A program made the translations under genes and the position numbers. DNA of 54,932 bases from an uncultured Spartobacteria bacterium (GTDB lineage Bacteria; Verrucomicrobiota; Verrucomicrobiia; Chthoniobacterales; Chthoniobacteraceae), in assembly GCA_903882875.1 (NCBI GenBank), contig CAIRYQ010000035.1, positions 1 through 54,932 on the forward strand, written 5' to 3'. Within the stretch, counting starts at the first letter, position 1; every line of letters begins with the position of its first letter. Below are positions 43,301 through 52,500 of this stretch, piece after piece. The notes under the pieces were generated by a model that saw only the letters and a list, made by a program, of their open reading frames with translations, ran no database searches and was not told the origin of the DNA.

Positions 43301-44651
43301 GAACGGGGGTACGCTGAAGTCGGTGCAGGGGCAGTTGGCGCTGAGTGGAGCTAATACGTTCACGGGCGGGACGACGATCAAAGGCAACGAGGCGCTCGTG
43401 CAGCGGTTGACAGCGTCGAACACATACGTTGGCGACCAGCTCGCTAAGGTGGCGGCGGAGAACCGGGACATCGAGCAGCGGCGCGCCGGGCAGCAGCAGG
43501 GCACTGTCGGGAATGCACAGCAGGCGGCGGTGCTGGACATGAACGGACTCACACAGAACGCCAGCAGTGCAAACGCGGCGCAGGCGCTGCTCTTCGGAAA
43601 CAACACGTACTCGGGCGCGACGAACATCAGCGCGGGCACGCTGAATGTCGGCAGTACGGCGAATATCGTCGGTGGCAATTTGGCCTTTCAGAACACTGCG
43701 GGTGTCGCGAGTCAGGGCAATGTGACTTCGGGCACCACGATCATCAGCAACGGCACGATGCAACAGGGCACGCTGAATTTGAACAACACCGGCCAGACGC
43801 TCACCGGGCAGAACCTGCGGTGGAATGTGAATCCGACCGTGAATAACACGATGCAGACTGCCGCGAACAATGCCACGCCGGATGCGAAGCCGTCGGACAC
43901 GAGCAATTTTTACGTGAACGACAACGTGGTGCTCCAGCAGACGAAGACGGGGAAGGGGACGTTGGCGCTCACCAAGAATGGCGCTGGCACGCTGACGCTG
44001 AACGGCAAGAACACGTACGGCGGCGGCGGCGGCGCGAAGGGCGATGCGCCGGGCAAGGCATTGCAGTTGAATGATGATCTCTCGCTGCGCGACCGCGGGG
44101 ACATGGCGAAGGTTCCCGCGATGAAGAAGGACACGGCGGCTGCGGCGAAGGACGGGAAGGACATGGACGTGCAGCAGGAGGAGCCGCGCTCATCGCGTTA
44201 CGCGCGCGGGAACCGGCAGCAGCAGTTCGATCAGGCGCAAACACTGTCGAATGCCGATGTGCAGCAGGCACAGAAACAGATGACCCAGCCACCGGCAGCG
44301 CAGCCGATTCCGCAGGAAAAGCCGGCCCCGATGCCACCTCCTCCGGCGACGAATGCGCCGGACGGTGCGGCGCAACAGGTGGTGCCGCCTGCGGGTGGAC
44401 TGCCGGGAGCAGGGGCTGCGAATGCCGAGCAGAAGGCGGTGCAGAGTCTCGGGCGTCTCTCGCTGTCGGTGGATTTTCCGACGCAGGGGCATGTGCATCA
44501 TTTCCAAAAGGCGAAGGCGAACGCAGTGCTGGAGTTGTCATTCCGCGATCCGAAAATCGGGAAGCGATGGGTGCGCATCGCGATTTTCGCGGGCTTCGCG
44601 CTGCTGCTTGCGTTCGCGGGGAGATTCGTTTCGGCGCGGCGTGCGGTGTGA
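40392..44651 (+). CDS. Giant exported membrane protein, paralogue C, with autotransporter-type repeats
   Basis: This is a 1419-residue protein with a GTG start overlapping the stop of gene B. The signal sequence 'TGLVLFVAIFLVQLHRVFA' follows codons made by a heptanucleotide repeat. The paralogue module is 'VIVPYDPKKPV...SVYLKYDRFLQLWE' and 'YEGRVDEKRAAFTVTMEFS'. After ~950 residues of beta-rich ectodomain and a helical stretch, residues ~983-1216 hold strands typical of autotransporter-associated repeats ('LALSGANTFTGGTTI', 'NNTYSGATNISAGTLNVG', 'LTKNGAGTLTLNGKNTY'). Then comes a Gln/Pro-rich linker and a single C-terminal helix ('IAIFAGFALLLAFAGRFV'). A kinase gene follows 116 bases downstream. 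Function unknown. Confidence 0.8.
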   Translation: MKTTLSSAGCGVRSAEWRTGLVLFVAIFLVQLHRVFAAAPQANEQQKEIPEARDTVIVPYDPKKPVKDQHPDSVYLKYDRFLQLWEAAKRSRTPEMARPAVAAFAIGAARYEGRVDEKRAAFTVTMEFSTFDEKWVRVPVPFEHVQISELAVDGKPAAFADNTLVVANPGRHTLTASFEIPLKPGVRQFAWGVPRSAATRLVLTLPETRWTAVVGPDGGVIERIVDGKKTVTAALGTTANISVALVEAEGALRLVEPATADVETSVTVLPGYERFDVAANFAFAGAQQDRFTMSFEKGITLADINAPGMKSWKLAEADGKQTLEILLAQPAKENFRMALVAERAQADALPADPSVPQFSPGARRVNRTTTLYAGDGIALTPAPGAGLRQMDVSKNPNGKTLIEAHPVGAWAGDAVLGYRTSLAEAKHEARVDYVYQVNRRKIELIASLQLHAKEAPLFDVTLTVPANFEVQAVDSVRLQDWWRDGTKLHVRFKGGTPEMTPLVVYLVREYAAAPQQLDVQPLALDGFSKVTGEAVIAAHKGVNVVLQLAGDAAFDAAKEVDPAKAATDFQILPPLERKRGFAFPNQKFSGQVTLTPLPVKQNATWMMHAEAHEAWLSLSMKAQITLRQGSVDRTSFSLPAALPEAHVTGAEVRETRSRVEGARRIYEVAFQNDVYDTVDFTVDVDLMMAEGKKPDGCKVNKITLPAPEFPEALITTGYVIADNASEYELKLETEGTEVAQPSVIPWLPSVTKSAGIFRVQPQWKVALVLERLEKAESRTAFCAWAEMTTALREDGTEWHKAVWHLQNRSLQFLPVKLPDGAALMSAKVAGQNVRADAGKVNGRDAILIPLIKTRPGDISFDVEVVWRQAGAKLAARDKRNFHDAELIGITVEQTFWSVWLPDDRTLTKSDGNMAEVIAVAREVEKARSTVEELMTLNSIIADSNVSEETRANAKRNWAGKFSEVQQQVTMNGGTLKSVQGQLALSGANTFTGGTTIKGNEALVQRLTASNTYVGDQLAKVAAENRDIEQRRAGQQQGTVGNAQQAAVLDMNGLTQNASSANAAQALLFGNNTYSGATNISAGTLNVGSTANIVGGNLAFQNTAGVASQGNVTSGTTIISNGTMQQGTLNLNNTGQTLTGQNLRWNVNPTVNNTMQTAANNATPDAKPSDTSNFYVNDNVVLQQTKTGKGTLALTKNGAGTLTLNGKNTYGGGGGAKGDAPGKALQLNDDLSLRDRGDMAKVPAMKKDTAAAAKDGKDMDVQQEEPRSSRYARGNRQQQFDQAQTLSNADVQQAQKQMTQPPAAQPIPQEKPAPMPPPPATNAPDGAAQQVVPPAGGLPGAGAANAEQKAVQSLGRLSLSVDFPTQGHVHHFQKAKANAVLELSFRDPKIGKRWVRIAIFAGFALLLAFAGRFVSARRAV
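40411..40438 (+). repeat. Heptanucleotide tandem repeat (GTGCGGA) at the start of paralogue C
   Basis: Four 7-bp units, GTGCGGG, ATGCGGA, GTGCGGA and GTGCGGA, lie 19 bases after the GTG start and before the signal-peptide hydrophobic core. Losing or gaining one unit would frameshift the protein before export. Confidence 0.8.
43330..44040 (+). other. Autotransporter-associated beta-strand (PATR-like) insert within paralogue C
   Basis: Encoded strands 'ANTFTGGTTIKG', 'NNTYSGATNISAGTLNVG', 'GTTIISNGTMQQGTLNLNN' and 'GAGTLTLNGKNTYGGGG' follow the N-T-[YF]-[TS]-G-[GA]-T-x-[I]-x-x-G-T-L pattern. Codon choice here uses more A and T (for example AATACG, AACACG) than the flanks. The other two paralogues lack this segment, so it is probably an acquired domain. 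Confidence 0.75.
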
Positions 44652-44767
44652 AGCGGATGCGGCATCCGTGAACTCGGAGCGCGAGAGCACCGGCACGCCT
44701 CACGGCTTGCCTTTCACGCGACGCATCCGTAATTTTCCCCGCGAGCATTCCCAGAACTCCCAGTACC

Positions 44768-46696
44768 GTGGAACCCGACGACCAAAGCAATATCCCGACG
44801 AAGCCGGCGATGCCGCACCCGCTGGATGGGGCTTCGCCGGAGCAGCCGATTTCGGATTCGCAGGTGGGCGGGATGTTCGAAGCTGCAAAGACAAAGGCGG
44901 GTACGGGACGCTGGCGGCCGCCGTGCCCGGAGGATTTGCAGAGGGATTTTTCGCAATACGAAATCCGCTCGATTCTCGGACGCGGCGGGATGGGCGCGGT
45001 TTACAAGGCATGGCACAAGAGCCTGGACCGGTTTGTCGCGATCAAGATACTGCCTCCGGGATTTGACGACGGCGTTTCGGATTTTACGGGGCGCTTCAAG
45101 CGCGAGGCAAAGGCGATGGCGCATCTCAAGCACCCCGGCATCGTCGCGGTGTACGATGCGGGCGAGACTCCTGGCGGGCTGCTGTATTTTGTGATGGAGT
45201 GCATCGAAGGGACGGATGTCCACAGGCTGCTCGCCGAGCGCGGACGGGTCGAGCCGGGCGAGGCGCTGCGCATCACCGCGGCGGTTTGCGATGCGCTCGC
45301 GTACGCGCACAATCACGGGGTGATTCACCGCGACATCAAGCCGTCGAACATCATGATCGAGGCGGACGGCACGGTGAAGGTCGCGGATTTCGGCCTCGCA
45401 AAATCCACATCGGCGGAGACGACGAGCCTCACGGTGAGCAACGCGATGATGGGTACGCTGGAATACATGGCGCCCGAGGCGCACAAGGGCGCGGCCCACG
45501 TGGATCTCCGTGCGGACATTTACGCCGTGGGCGTGATGCTCTACCAGATGCTCACCGGACGGTTGCCCCGCGGGCGTTTCGTGCCGCCGTCGCTCGCCGT
45601 GCCGGGGCTGGATCGGCGGCTCGACCGGATCGTGGATCGCGCACTGCAAAACGATCCAGCGGCGCGCTACACTTGCGCGTCGGATTTCGCCGCGGCGATC
45701 GATCCCGTCACGCGTCGTATCGCGATGCGCGTGCCGGTGAGCCAAGACGAGAAGGCTTCGCGGAAAAATACGGCGCTCGTTTGGATTGCCCTGGTGGTGA
45801 CGCTCGGCGTGGCAGCGGCGCTGGCGTATTTTCATCCGTGGAAAAATGGCGGCAGCGGTGGCGGGACGCCGCCGATTTTGTCCGGGGCGAACGCGCAAAA
45901 GGCGAACGCTGCGGACATGCCGATCCTCACGGCGAACAAGGCCGCGCCGTTTTTCAACACGCTCGGCCAGCCGTTCGTACCGGTGCCGGGGACGAACGTG
46001 CTTTTCTGCAAGTGGGAGACGCGTGTGCAGGATTACGCGGCCTTTGCGGAAGCCGCGGAGGTGGACGGCTCGTGGAAAAAGCAGAAGACGCAGAAGGGAA
46101 ACGTGCCCGTGAGCTTCGCGCCAGAGCATCCGGTGACGGCGGTGAACTGGGAGGAGGCGGGTGCGTTCTGCACATGGCTCACCGAAAAGGAGCACGCGTC
46201 GGGAAAGCTGCCGCAGGCGATGCGCTACCGGCTGCCGACCGACGAGGAGTGGAGCCGCGCGGTGGGACTGGCGACAGAGGAGGGCGAGACACCGAAGGCG
46301 CGCAGCGGCGGCAACAAGACGGCGTTCCCCTGGGGTAGCGATTTTCCGCCGCGGGCGATGAAGGTGGGGAACTACTCGGATTCCGCGTACCACGAAAAAC
46401 TTCCGGCGGACACGGAGGGAAAATGGCTCGAGGGCTATACGGATGGCTTCCCCACGACCGCGCCGGTGGGCAGCTTCGATGCGAACGAATTTGGCATTCA
46501 CGATCTCGGAGGCAACGTATGGGAGTGGTGCGAGGACATTATCGCGACGGACAGCACTGACCGCGTGGTGCGGGGAGCCAGTTGGGTGAATTACCAGCGT
46601 GCGATGCTGCTTTCCTCCGCGCGCTACGGCTACTCGCAGAACCAGCGCATCCGCGACACGGGCTTCCGGGTGGTGCTGGATCTGGGCGCGAAATAA
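44768..46696 (+). CDS. Ser/Thr protein kinase with transmembrane helix and FGE-sulfatase-like domain
   Basis: This is a ~642-residue protein with a GTG start (an ATG at 44810 is an alternative). The Hanks kinase at ~64-330 has 'GRGGMGAVYKAWH', Lys in 'VAIKIL', 'HRDIKPSN', and DFG in 'VADFGLAK'. A membrane helix ('LVWIALVVTLGVAAALAYF') lies at ~338-357. The extracytoplasmic part is a sulfatase-modifying-factor-type domain: 'MRYRLPTDEEWSRAVG', 'FGIHDLGGNVWEWCED', 'RVVRGASWVNY' and 'DTGFRVV'. The paired catalytic cysteines of true formylglycine-generating enzymes are not visible, so it is likely a binding or sensor fold. It lies 116 bases after the giant paralogues and may phosphorylate or sense them (inference). 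Confidence 0.88.
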   Translation: MEPDDQSNIPTKPAMPHPLDGASPEQPISDSQVGGMFEAAKTKAGTGRWRPPCPEDLQRDFSQYEIRSILGRGGMGAVYKAWHKSLDRFVAIKILPPGFDDGVSDFTGRFKREAKAMAHLKHPGIVAVYDAGETPGGLLYFVMECIEGTDVHRLLAERGRVEPGEALRITAAVCDALAYAHNHGVIHRDIKPSNIMIEADGTVKVADFGLAKSTSAETTSLTVSNAMMGTLEYMAPEAHKGAAHVDLRADIYAVGVMLYQMLTGRLPRGRFVPPSLAVPGLDRRLDRIVDRALQNDPAARYTCASDFAAAIDPVTRRIAMRVPVSQDEKASRKNTALVWIALVVTLGVAAALAYFHPWKNGGSGGGTPPILSGANAQKANAADMPILTANKAAPFFNTLGQPFVPVPGTNVLFCKWETRVQDYAAFAEAAEVDGSWKKQKTQKGNVPVSFAPEHPVTAVNWEEAGAFCTWLTEKEHASGKLPQAMRYRLPTDEEWSRAVGLATEEGETPKARSGGNKTAFPWGSDFPPRAMKVGNYSDSAYHEKLPADTEGKWLEGYTDGFPTTAPVGSFDANEFGIHDLGGNVWEWCEDIIATDSTDRVVRGASWVNYQRAMLLSSARYGYSQNQRIRDTGFRVVLDLGAK

Positions 46697-46710
46697 ATCC
46701 GCGCTCTGCG

Positions 46711-48834
46711 CTACTTCCAGCTTTCGTCGAAGAACCCGGCGTCGAAGACGAGGCCGGGCCATTTTGAGTTGGCGGGAACGCTGATGTCCACGAGCGCCCA
46801 GTCGGGCAGCTTTGGCGTCTGGTCGCTGTTGTTCAGCAGCGCGAATTCGCGGAAGGTGTGGCCGCTGTTGAGCACGACGTAGCGCGCAGGGTTGAGCGGG
46901 TTCGGGTAGATCAAAATCGGTGCGTAGCGCGCGGGGTCGAGGCGGTAGGTCTTGAAGTTGAGTTCGTTTTTTCCCCACAGGATCGGGAGCAGCGGGCCGG
47001 CGGTCTTCACGGTGGGCGCGTTCGCGGGGAGCGGGTCGGCGGCGATGCGCTTCAGCACGGCATTTGAGGAATTGTCGCCCCAGAGGATGAGATTGCTGTC
47101 CGCGATGTCGTCGTCGGTGACTGCGGTGTCGTCCTTGATGGGTGCGTCGCCGCGGAAGACTGCGCGCCAAGATTTGATCGCGTGTTCCATCTCGGACTGC
47201 GTCCATTTTCCGATGGTTTCATTGAGCGGCTTGCCGGTCGGGCGGACGAAGAGGAACTTCGACATGAAGGCGTGATCCACGGGGCCGCAGAGGCCGGGGC
47301 GTTTTTTTGGAGTGGCACGATCATACAAATAGCTGCCGTCTGTCTGAGTCCACTGTCTTCCGACTTTGCGAAGATTGATCTGGAAATCTGCTGTTTTTGC
47401 CCGCGATCCGAAACCAGAGATTACGCTAGTACCAGGAGAGACGGTGAACGTGGCTCCATCAATGACCAGCTTTGGGTCTTTCACGTCCATTTCTTTCGAA
47501 AACAAATCAATGGGAGGTGCAAGCTGGAGATCGGAGATGTTCTTCGTCATCACTGTGATCACGTCCTTTTCCACCGTCGCATCCACATCGGCACGCTCCC
47601 AAGATTTTTCCATGCCATTGATTGTGACCCATGCGCGCGTCGGGTAGATGAGCGAGTAGGTGGTATAGCTCACGGATTTTGGGACTGGCCCCACGGTTTG
47701 AACCGCGTGTTTGAACAAGCTCGCCGCGTTATCGCCACTTCTGGCGAGCGCAACCTCGATGAACTTCTCGATCACCGGCTTCGCGTCGGGGTGATATTTG
47801 TGGGGCACGTTCGGCCCGATGATGTGCGTGAAGCTGTGTTTCTCCTGGAGCGCGTAGCGCAGCATGATGTCGGCGGATTGTTTCTGTCCGTCGTTTTCGC
47901 CGGAGTAGGCGACGAGCGGGAGGCCGGCGACGTTGCGCGCGCAGATGGTCACATCGTACCAGCGCCACAGTTGGCGTTCCCACCAGGGCGGCGGTGTCGC
48001 GCCTTCCGCGTAGAGCGTGCGGCCGAAGAATTCCTCCGTCTCCGCGAAACCTGCGCCCGGCGCGGCAGCGGCCCACGTTCCGGGGAAGTGAAATGCGAAC
48101 TGCCATGTCGCTGCGCCGCCCATCGAGAAGCCGCGGATGACGAGGCGCTGTTCGTCAATCGGGTAGTGCGCGGCGATGTCGTCCTTTGCCTCGAAGAGAT
48201 CGCTTTCGCCGGCAAATTTGTTTGCGCAACAGTAGCGGCCGAAGAGGTAGCAGACGATCGCCCCTTCGGGAGTGAACTCGCCTTTGTTCGCCTGCACTCC
48301 GGCGATGAATGGCAGTTCGGTGTTTTTTTCGCCGCGTCCGTGGCACCAGAAGTGGAGCGGAAAAGGCGCGCGCTTTTGGTCGATCGGCTGTCCCCACAAT
48401 TCGGGACTGAGCACGCCGTAGGGCTGCACGGAGCCGTCAATTTTCGAGCGGTAGCCGCGCGCGACGAGGCCGGTCGCGGTGTTCCAAGGCGTCTCGCCTT
48501 TCGCGAGCGCGGCGGCGCGTTCGAGGCCCTGGGCGATGTGCGACTTCGCGATGGCGATTTGTTTCGCGTCGAAAATTTCGCCGTAGCGCACGGCCCAGTC
48601 GGCGGACTTGTGGAAAATTTCCACGTTCGGCAATTCGCGCACGATGAGCGGATTCGACTTTCCGATTTCGTTCAGCTTCGCGATTTCGTCGCCGAGCCTT
48701 TTCACGCCCGCCTCGATCTCCGCGCGATCCGCGGCGGGAATCTCGATGCCGGGCGGCGGAACGGGGCGTACGTCTTCGGCGGCAGCGGTGACGGCGAATG
48801 CGACGGGAAGCAGGAGGGCGGCGAGGAATTTCAT
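46711..48834 (-). CDS. Exported alpha/beta-hydrolase, prolyl-oligopeptidase/esterase type
   Basis: This is a 707-residue protein with a signal peptide ('FLAALLLPVAFAVTAAAE'). The nucleophile elbow 'RGFSMGGAATWQFA' has Ser at ~237. A likely acid lies in 'YSGENDGQKQSAD' and His in 'GPNVPHKYHPDAK', giving a Ser-Asp-His triad. 'LHFWCHGRGEKN' holds the oxyanion region. The C-terminal half (~430-707) is beta-rich with 'VDHAFMSKFLFVRPTG', seen in large planctomycete/verrucomicrobial peptidase-esterases. It probably acts in the periplasm on peptides or acylated carbohydrates. The frame is open to 49041, but the ATG at 48834 gives the signal peptide. Convergent with the kinase gene, with a 14-base gap. 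Confidence 0.82.
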   Translation of the reverse strand: MKFLAALLLPVAFAVTAAAEDVRPVPPPGIEIPAADRAEIEAGVKRLGDEIAKLNEIGKSNPLIVRELPNVEIFHKSADWAVRYGEIFDAKQIAIAKSHIAQGLERAAALAKGETPWNTATGLVARGYRSKIDGSVQPYGVLSPELWGQPIDQKRAPFPLHFWCHGRGEKNTELPFIAGVQANKGEFTPEGAIVCYLFGRYCCANKFAGESDLFEAKDDIAAHYPIDEQRLVIRGFSMGGAATWQFAFHFPGTWAAAAPGAGFAETEEFFGRTLYAEGATPPPWWERQLWRWYDVTICARNVAGLPLVAYSGENDGQKQSADIMLRYALQEKHSFTHIIGPNVPHKYHPDAKPVIEKFIEVALARSGDNAASLFKHAVQTVGPVPKSVSYTTYSLIYPTRAWVTINGMEKSWERADVDATVEKDVITVMTKNISDLQLAPPIDLFSKEMDVKDPKLVIDGATFTVSPGTSVISGFGSRAKTADFQINLRKVGRQWTQTDGSYLYDRATPKKRPGLCGPVDHAFMSKFLFVRPTGKPLNETIGKWTQSEMEHAIKSWRAVFRGDAPIKDDTAVTDDDIADSNLILWGDNSSNAVLKRIAADPLPANAPTVKTAGPLLPILWGKNELNFKTYRLDPARYAPILIYPNPLNPARYVVLNSGHTFREFALLNNSDQTPKLPDWALVDISVPANSKWPGLVFDAGFFDESWK

Positions 48835-48952
48835 GGGCGGTGTGTGGCTGTTTGTGTGATGGGCGGCAAGCGCGGGCACTTCATCAATCGGCGCGTGTGC
48901 GGGAAATTTGATTGGTTCGCGGCGCGGCGTTCGCTTTAGCAGGGCGCACGCG

Positions 48953-49762
48953 ATGAGAATCCACGCCATCTGCCTGACCCGGAACGAGGCCGACGTGATC
49001 GAGCCCTGCCTGCGCGAGGCCGCGCAGTGGGCGGATCGCATCTACGTGTACGATGGCGCGAGCACGGACGGCACATGGGAGCGCGTGCAGGCGATGAGAA
49101 GCGAGCGCATCGTCCCGTGGCGGAGCGATGACGCAGTTTTTCGCGAGGGATTGCGCGCCGAGGTCTTTGCGGACAGGCGCGGCGATTCGCGCGAGGGCGA
49201 CTGGTGGTGCCAGCTCAATGCCGATGAATTCTACGTCGAGAAGCCGGGCGAATTTCTCGCCGGCGTGCCGCGGAGCGATCACGTCGTGTGGTCGGTGAAC
49301 CTGCAATTTTACATCACGCACGAGGATGTGGCGGAGAGCGATTTCACGGGTGATTTTGAAAAGGATCGCGCACGGCTGAAAAGCTATGCCGCCGCATGCG
49401 CCGAGCCGCGATTCTTCCGCTTCCGCGGGCGGCTGAAGTGGGATCTGAACGCCGCTTGGCCGGAGCACATGGGCGTGATCCATCCGCGTGCGATGCACTT
49501 CCTCCACTACTGCTACCGCAGCCCGCAGCAGATCCAGATGCGTCTCGACGTGCGGCGTGCGAACCGCGCCCGCGGCTTCGAGGGCTGGGATCACGCAAAG
49601 GAGGAAAACTGGCGGTCCATGCTCGTGCCGCGTGCGGAGCTGCACCGTGACGAAGGCGACGGACGTTACATCGTGGAGGAGAAAGTGCGCGCGCAGTTTT
49701 CCGAGCCGAAGTCGCGGCGGCTGGTGAAGCGGTTCATGCACACGCTGGGGCTGTGGCCGTGA
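48953..49762 (+). CDS. Glycosyltransferase family 2-like protein
   Basis: This is a 269-residue protein with 'MRIHAICLTRNEADVIEPCL' (nucleotide-sugar-binding start), 'IYVYDGASTDGTWERV' and 'WWCQLNADEFYVEKPGEFLA', in which Asp residues would hold the metal and UDP-sugar. This variant, with 'LTRNEAD' and 'DGASTDGT', is common in GT2-like enzymes acting on cell-surface glycans. No membrane helices. The ATG at 48953 begins the fold, and the longer frame from 48908 adds a random-looking stretch. It overlaps the next GT2 gene by ~10 bases, so the two are cotranscribed. It diverges from the hydrolase gene. Confidence 0.82.
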   Translation: MRIHAICLTRNEADVIEPCLREAAQWADRIYVYDGASTDGTWERVQAMRSERIVPWRSDDAVFREGLRAEVFADRRGDSREGDWWCQLNADEFYVEKPGEFLAGVPRSDHVVWSVNLQFYITHEDVAESDFTGDFEKDRARLKSYAAACAEPRFFRFRGRLKWDLNAAWPEHMGVIHPRAMHFLHYCYRSPQQIQMRLDVRRANRARGFEGWDHAKEENWRSMLVPRAELHRDEGDGRYIVEEKVRAQFSEPKSRRLVKRFMHTLGLWP

Positions 49763-50685
49763 TCCGTTTCTCCGTCGTCATTCCGGCGTATAACCGCTCC
49801 GTGTGGCTCGTCGAGGCGCTGGAATCGGTCTTTGCGCAGACGGTGCTGCCGTTTGAAATCATCGTCGCCGACGACGGCTCGACGGACGACACGCTCGCCG
49901 TGCTGGAAAAATATGCGGGCCGCGTGAAGGCGCTCACGCAGCGCAACGCCGGTCCCGCCGCCGCGCGCAACCTCGGCATCAATGCCGCGACCGGCGACTA
50001 CATCGCGTTTCTCGACAGCGACGACCTGTGGTTCCCGCACACGCTCGCGCTTTACCGTGACGTGATCGAGCGGCACGCGCGGCCCGCGATGATCGAGGGG
50101 ACGCATGTCGAGTTCGACACCGAGCAAGGCCCGCCGAAGGCCGACGCGCTTCGACATTCATCCACCGTCCTTCAGCCCGCCCCCGACTACCTCGCTTCGC
50201 CACGCGTGACGCTCTGGCCCAGCGGCACGGCAATTCGGACCGATGTGCTGAAGGCCGCGGGCGGTTTCACACCGCACGCGTTCAACGCCGAGGATTGCGA
50301 TCTGTGGATGCGGCTCGGCGTGGAGCGCGGCTTCGTCCACATCGCGCAGCCGCCGGTCTTCGCGTACCGCAGGCATCCGGCGAGCGCGGTGTCGTCGCTG
50401 GCGAAAAGTGTGAAAGGGATCATGGCGATGATCGAATGTGAGCGTCGCGGCGGCTATCCCGGCGGCAGTGCGAGAAAGCGAGAGCGGCTGCGCGTGCTCA
50501 CCACGCACACGCGCCCGCTCAGTGTGGCGTGCGCGAGGCGCGGACTGCTGCGCGAGGCCTGGGGGATTTATGCCGCGACATTTGCATGGAATCTCCGGCT
50601 GCTGCGGTTGCGCTATCTTGTCGCGCTGCCGTGTCTCGTGTTGTTGGGATTGGTGGGAGGAGCACGGGAAACGCGCGTCCTCTGA
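49753..50685 (+). CDS. Glycosyltransferase family 2
   Basis: This is a ~310-residue protein with a classic GT2 N-terminus: 'FSVVIPAYNRSVWLVEALES', 'IIVADDGSTDDTLAVL', 'QRNAGPAAARNLGINAATGD', 'YIAFLDSDDLW' (DxD), and 'AEDCDLWMRLG' as the acceptor-side ED motif. The C-terminus has a hydrophobic region ('YLVALPCLVLLGLVGGA') that could anchor it in the membrane. The GTG at 49753 or 49759 starts it inside the end of the previous gene. It likely adds a sugar to a surface polysaccharide or glycolipid. The acceptor is unknown. Confidence 0.88.
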   Translation: MAVIRFSVVIPAYNRSVWLVEALESVFAQTVLPFEIIVADDGSTDDTLAVLEKYAGRVKALTQRNAGPAAARNLGINAATGDYIAFLDSDDLWFPHTLALYRDVIERHARPAMIEGTHVEFDTEQGPPKADALRHSSTVLQPAPDYLASPRVTLWPSGTAIRTDVLKAAGGFTPHAFNAEDCDLWMRLGVERGFVHIAQPPVFAYRRHPASAVSSLAKSVKGIMAMIECERRGGYPGGSARKRERLRVLTTHTRPLSVACARRGLLREAWGIYAATFAWNLRLLRLRYLVALPCLVLLGLVGGARETRVL

Positions 50686-50732
50686 GCACCTGCGGTTTGA
50701 CATGCGGCCCGCGCGCGGGACAGAAACGCCCC

Positions 50733-51794
<1,062 letters not shown>

Positions 51795-51886
51795 GCAGGC
51801 GCAATCGCGCAGATGTTTCATTTTTGGGGAAGGGGACGCCGAAATAGCCGTTTGACGGGCTCCGGCGGCGAAAGCACAATCCGCCC

Positions 51887-52153
51887 ATGACTGTGACTCT
51901 CAGCAAACGCACGGAGGAGATCGTCAAAGCGCAGTTGAAGACTGGCCGCTATGCGACCCCCGATGATGTGGTCAATCGTTTGATCGAAGAACAAATCTCT
52001 GCCGAGGTATCGCCGGAGTTGCCACCCGGCCCAAGCGAGACGGATATCAAGTCCTCGCTGCTCGCCGCTGTGGGCAAACCCACGCGTCCGTATCAGAAAG
52101 GGGAGTTCGTCGAGTTGGCCCGACGAGTCATCGCGGAAGATCGCAGTGCATGA
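51887..52153 (+). CDS. ParD-like antitoxin
   Basis: This is an 88-residue protein. 'MTVTLSKRTEEIVKAQLKTG' followed by 'YATPDDVVNRLIEEQI' is the ribbon-helix-helix N-terminus of ParD/CC2985-type antitoxins, which bind the promoter as dimers. The C-terminal half ('KGEFVELARRVIAE') would wrap the toxin. It overlaps the toxin gene by ATGA. The 92 bases upstream, after the SMP-30 stop, must contain the autoregulated promoter, but I see no obvious palindrome. Inserted between two copies of the SMP-30 gene end. Confidence 0.85.
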   Translation: MTVTLSKRTEEIVKAQLKTGRYATPDDVVNRLIEEQISAEVSPELPPGPSETDIKSSLLAAVGKPTRPYQKGEFVELARRVIAEDRSA

Positions 52154-52485
52154 GCCTTCGCGTCGTCTATACCGACGACTTCCCGGACGATGTGGCAGCG
52201 CAGGCCCGATGGTATGCCCGGCAGCGCGATGAGTCGCTTGCCCTCGACTACGCGGAAGCAGTGGAAGCGACGCTGGAATTTCTCGCACAACATCCGGAAC
52301 TCGGAACGCCTTGCAATTACACGGAGCCGCAACTCGCCGGCTTGCGATTCTATCTCGTGAAAAAGCCGTTCGACCGGCACCTCATCTACTATCGCATTTC
52401 AGGCAGCGAACTGGCCGCGTTCCGCGTGGTGCCCGGAGTGCGCGACCTCCCGCGACGGCTGCTCGATCCGCCAGGGGCCGAATAA
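52150..52485 (+). CDS. RelE/ParE-family toxin
   Basis: This is a 111-residue protein with the ParE layout: 'VVYTDDFPDDVAAQARWYAR' as the helical hairpin, 'ALDYAEAVEATLEFLAQHPE', 'LRFYLVKKPFDRHLIYYRI', then 'LAAFRVVPGVRDLPRRLLDP'. The 'P-F-D-R-H-L-I-Y-Y' strand and the C-terminal Arg-rich strand are typical of ParE gyrase inhibitors or RelE-like mRNA interferases, and sequence alone does not decide which. Translationally coupled to the antitoxin (4-base overlap). Confidence 0.87.
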   Translation: MSLRVVYTDDFPDDVAAQARWYARQRDESLALDYAEAVEATLEFLAQHPELGTPCNYTEPQLAGLRFYLVKKPFDRHLIYYRISGSELAAFRVVPGVRDLPRRLLDPPGAE

Positions 52486-52500
52486 TCTGCGGCTGAACGC

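Noticed and set aside
50529-50732. Extended N-terminus for the SMP-30 protein
   Set aside because: It overlaps the GT2 gene, and the ATG at 50733 begins a perfect twin-arginine leader.
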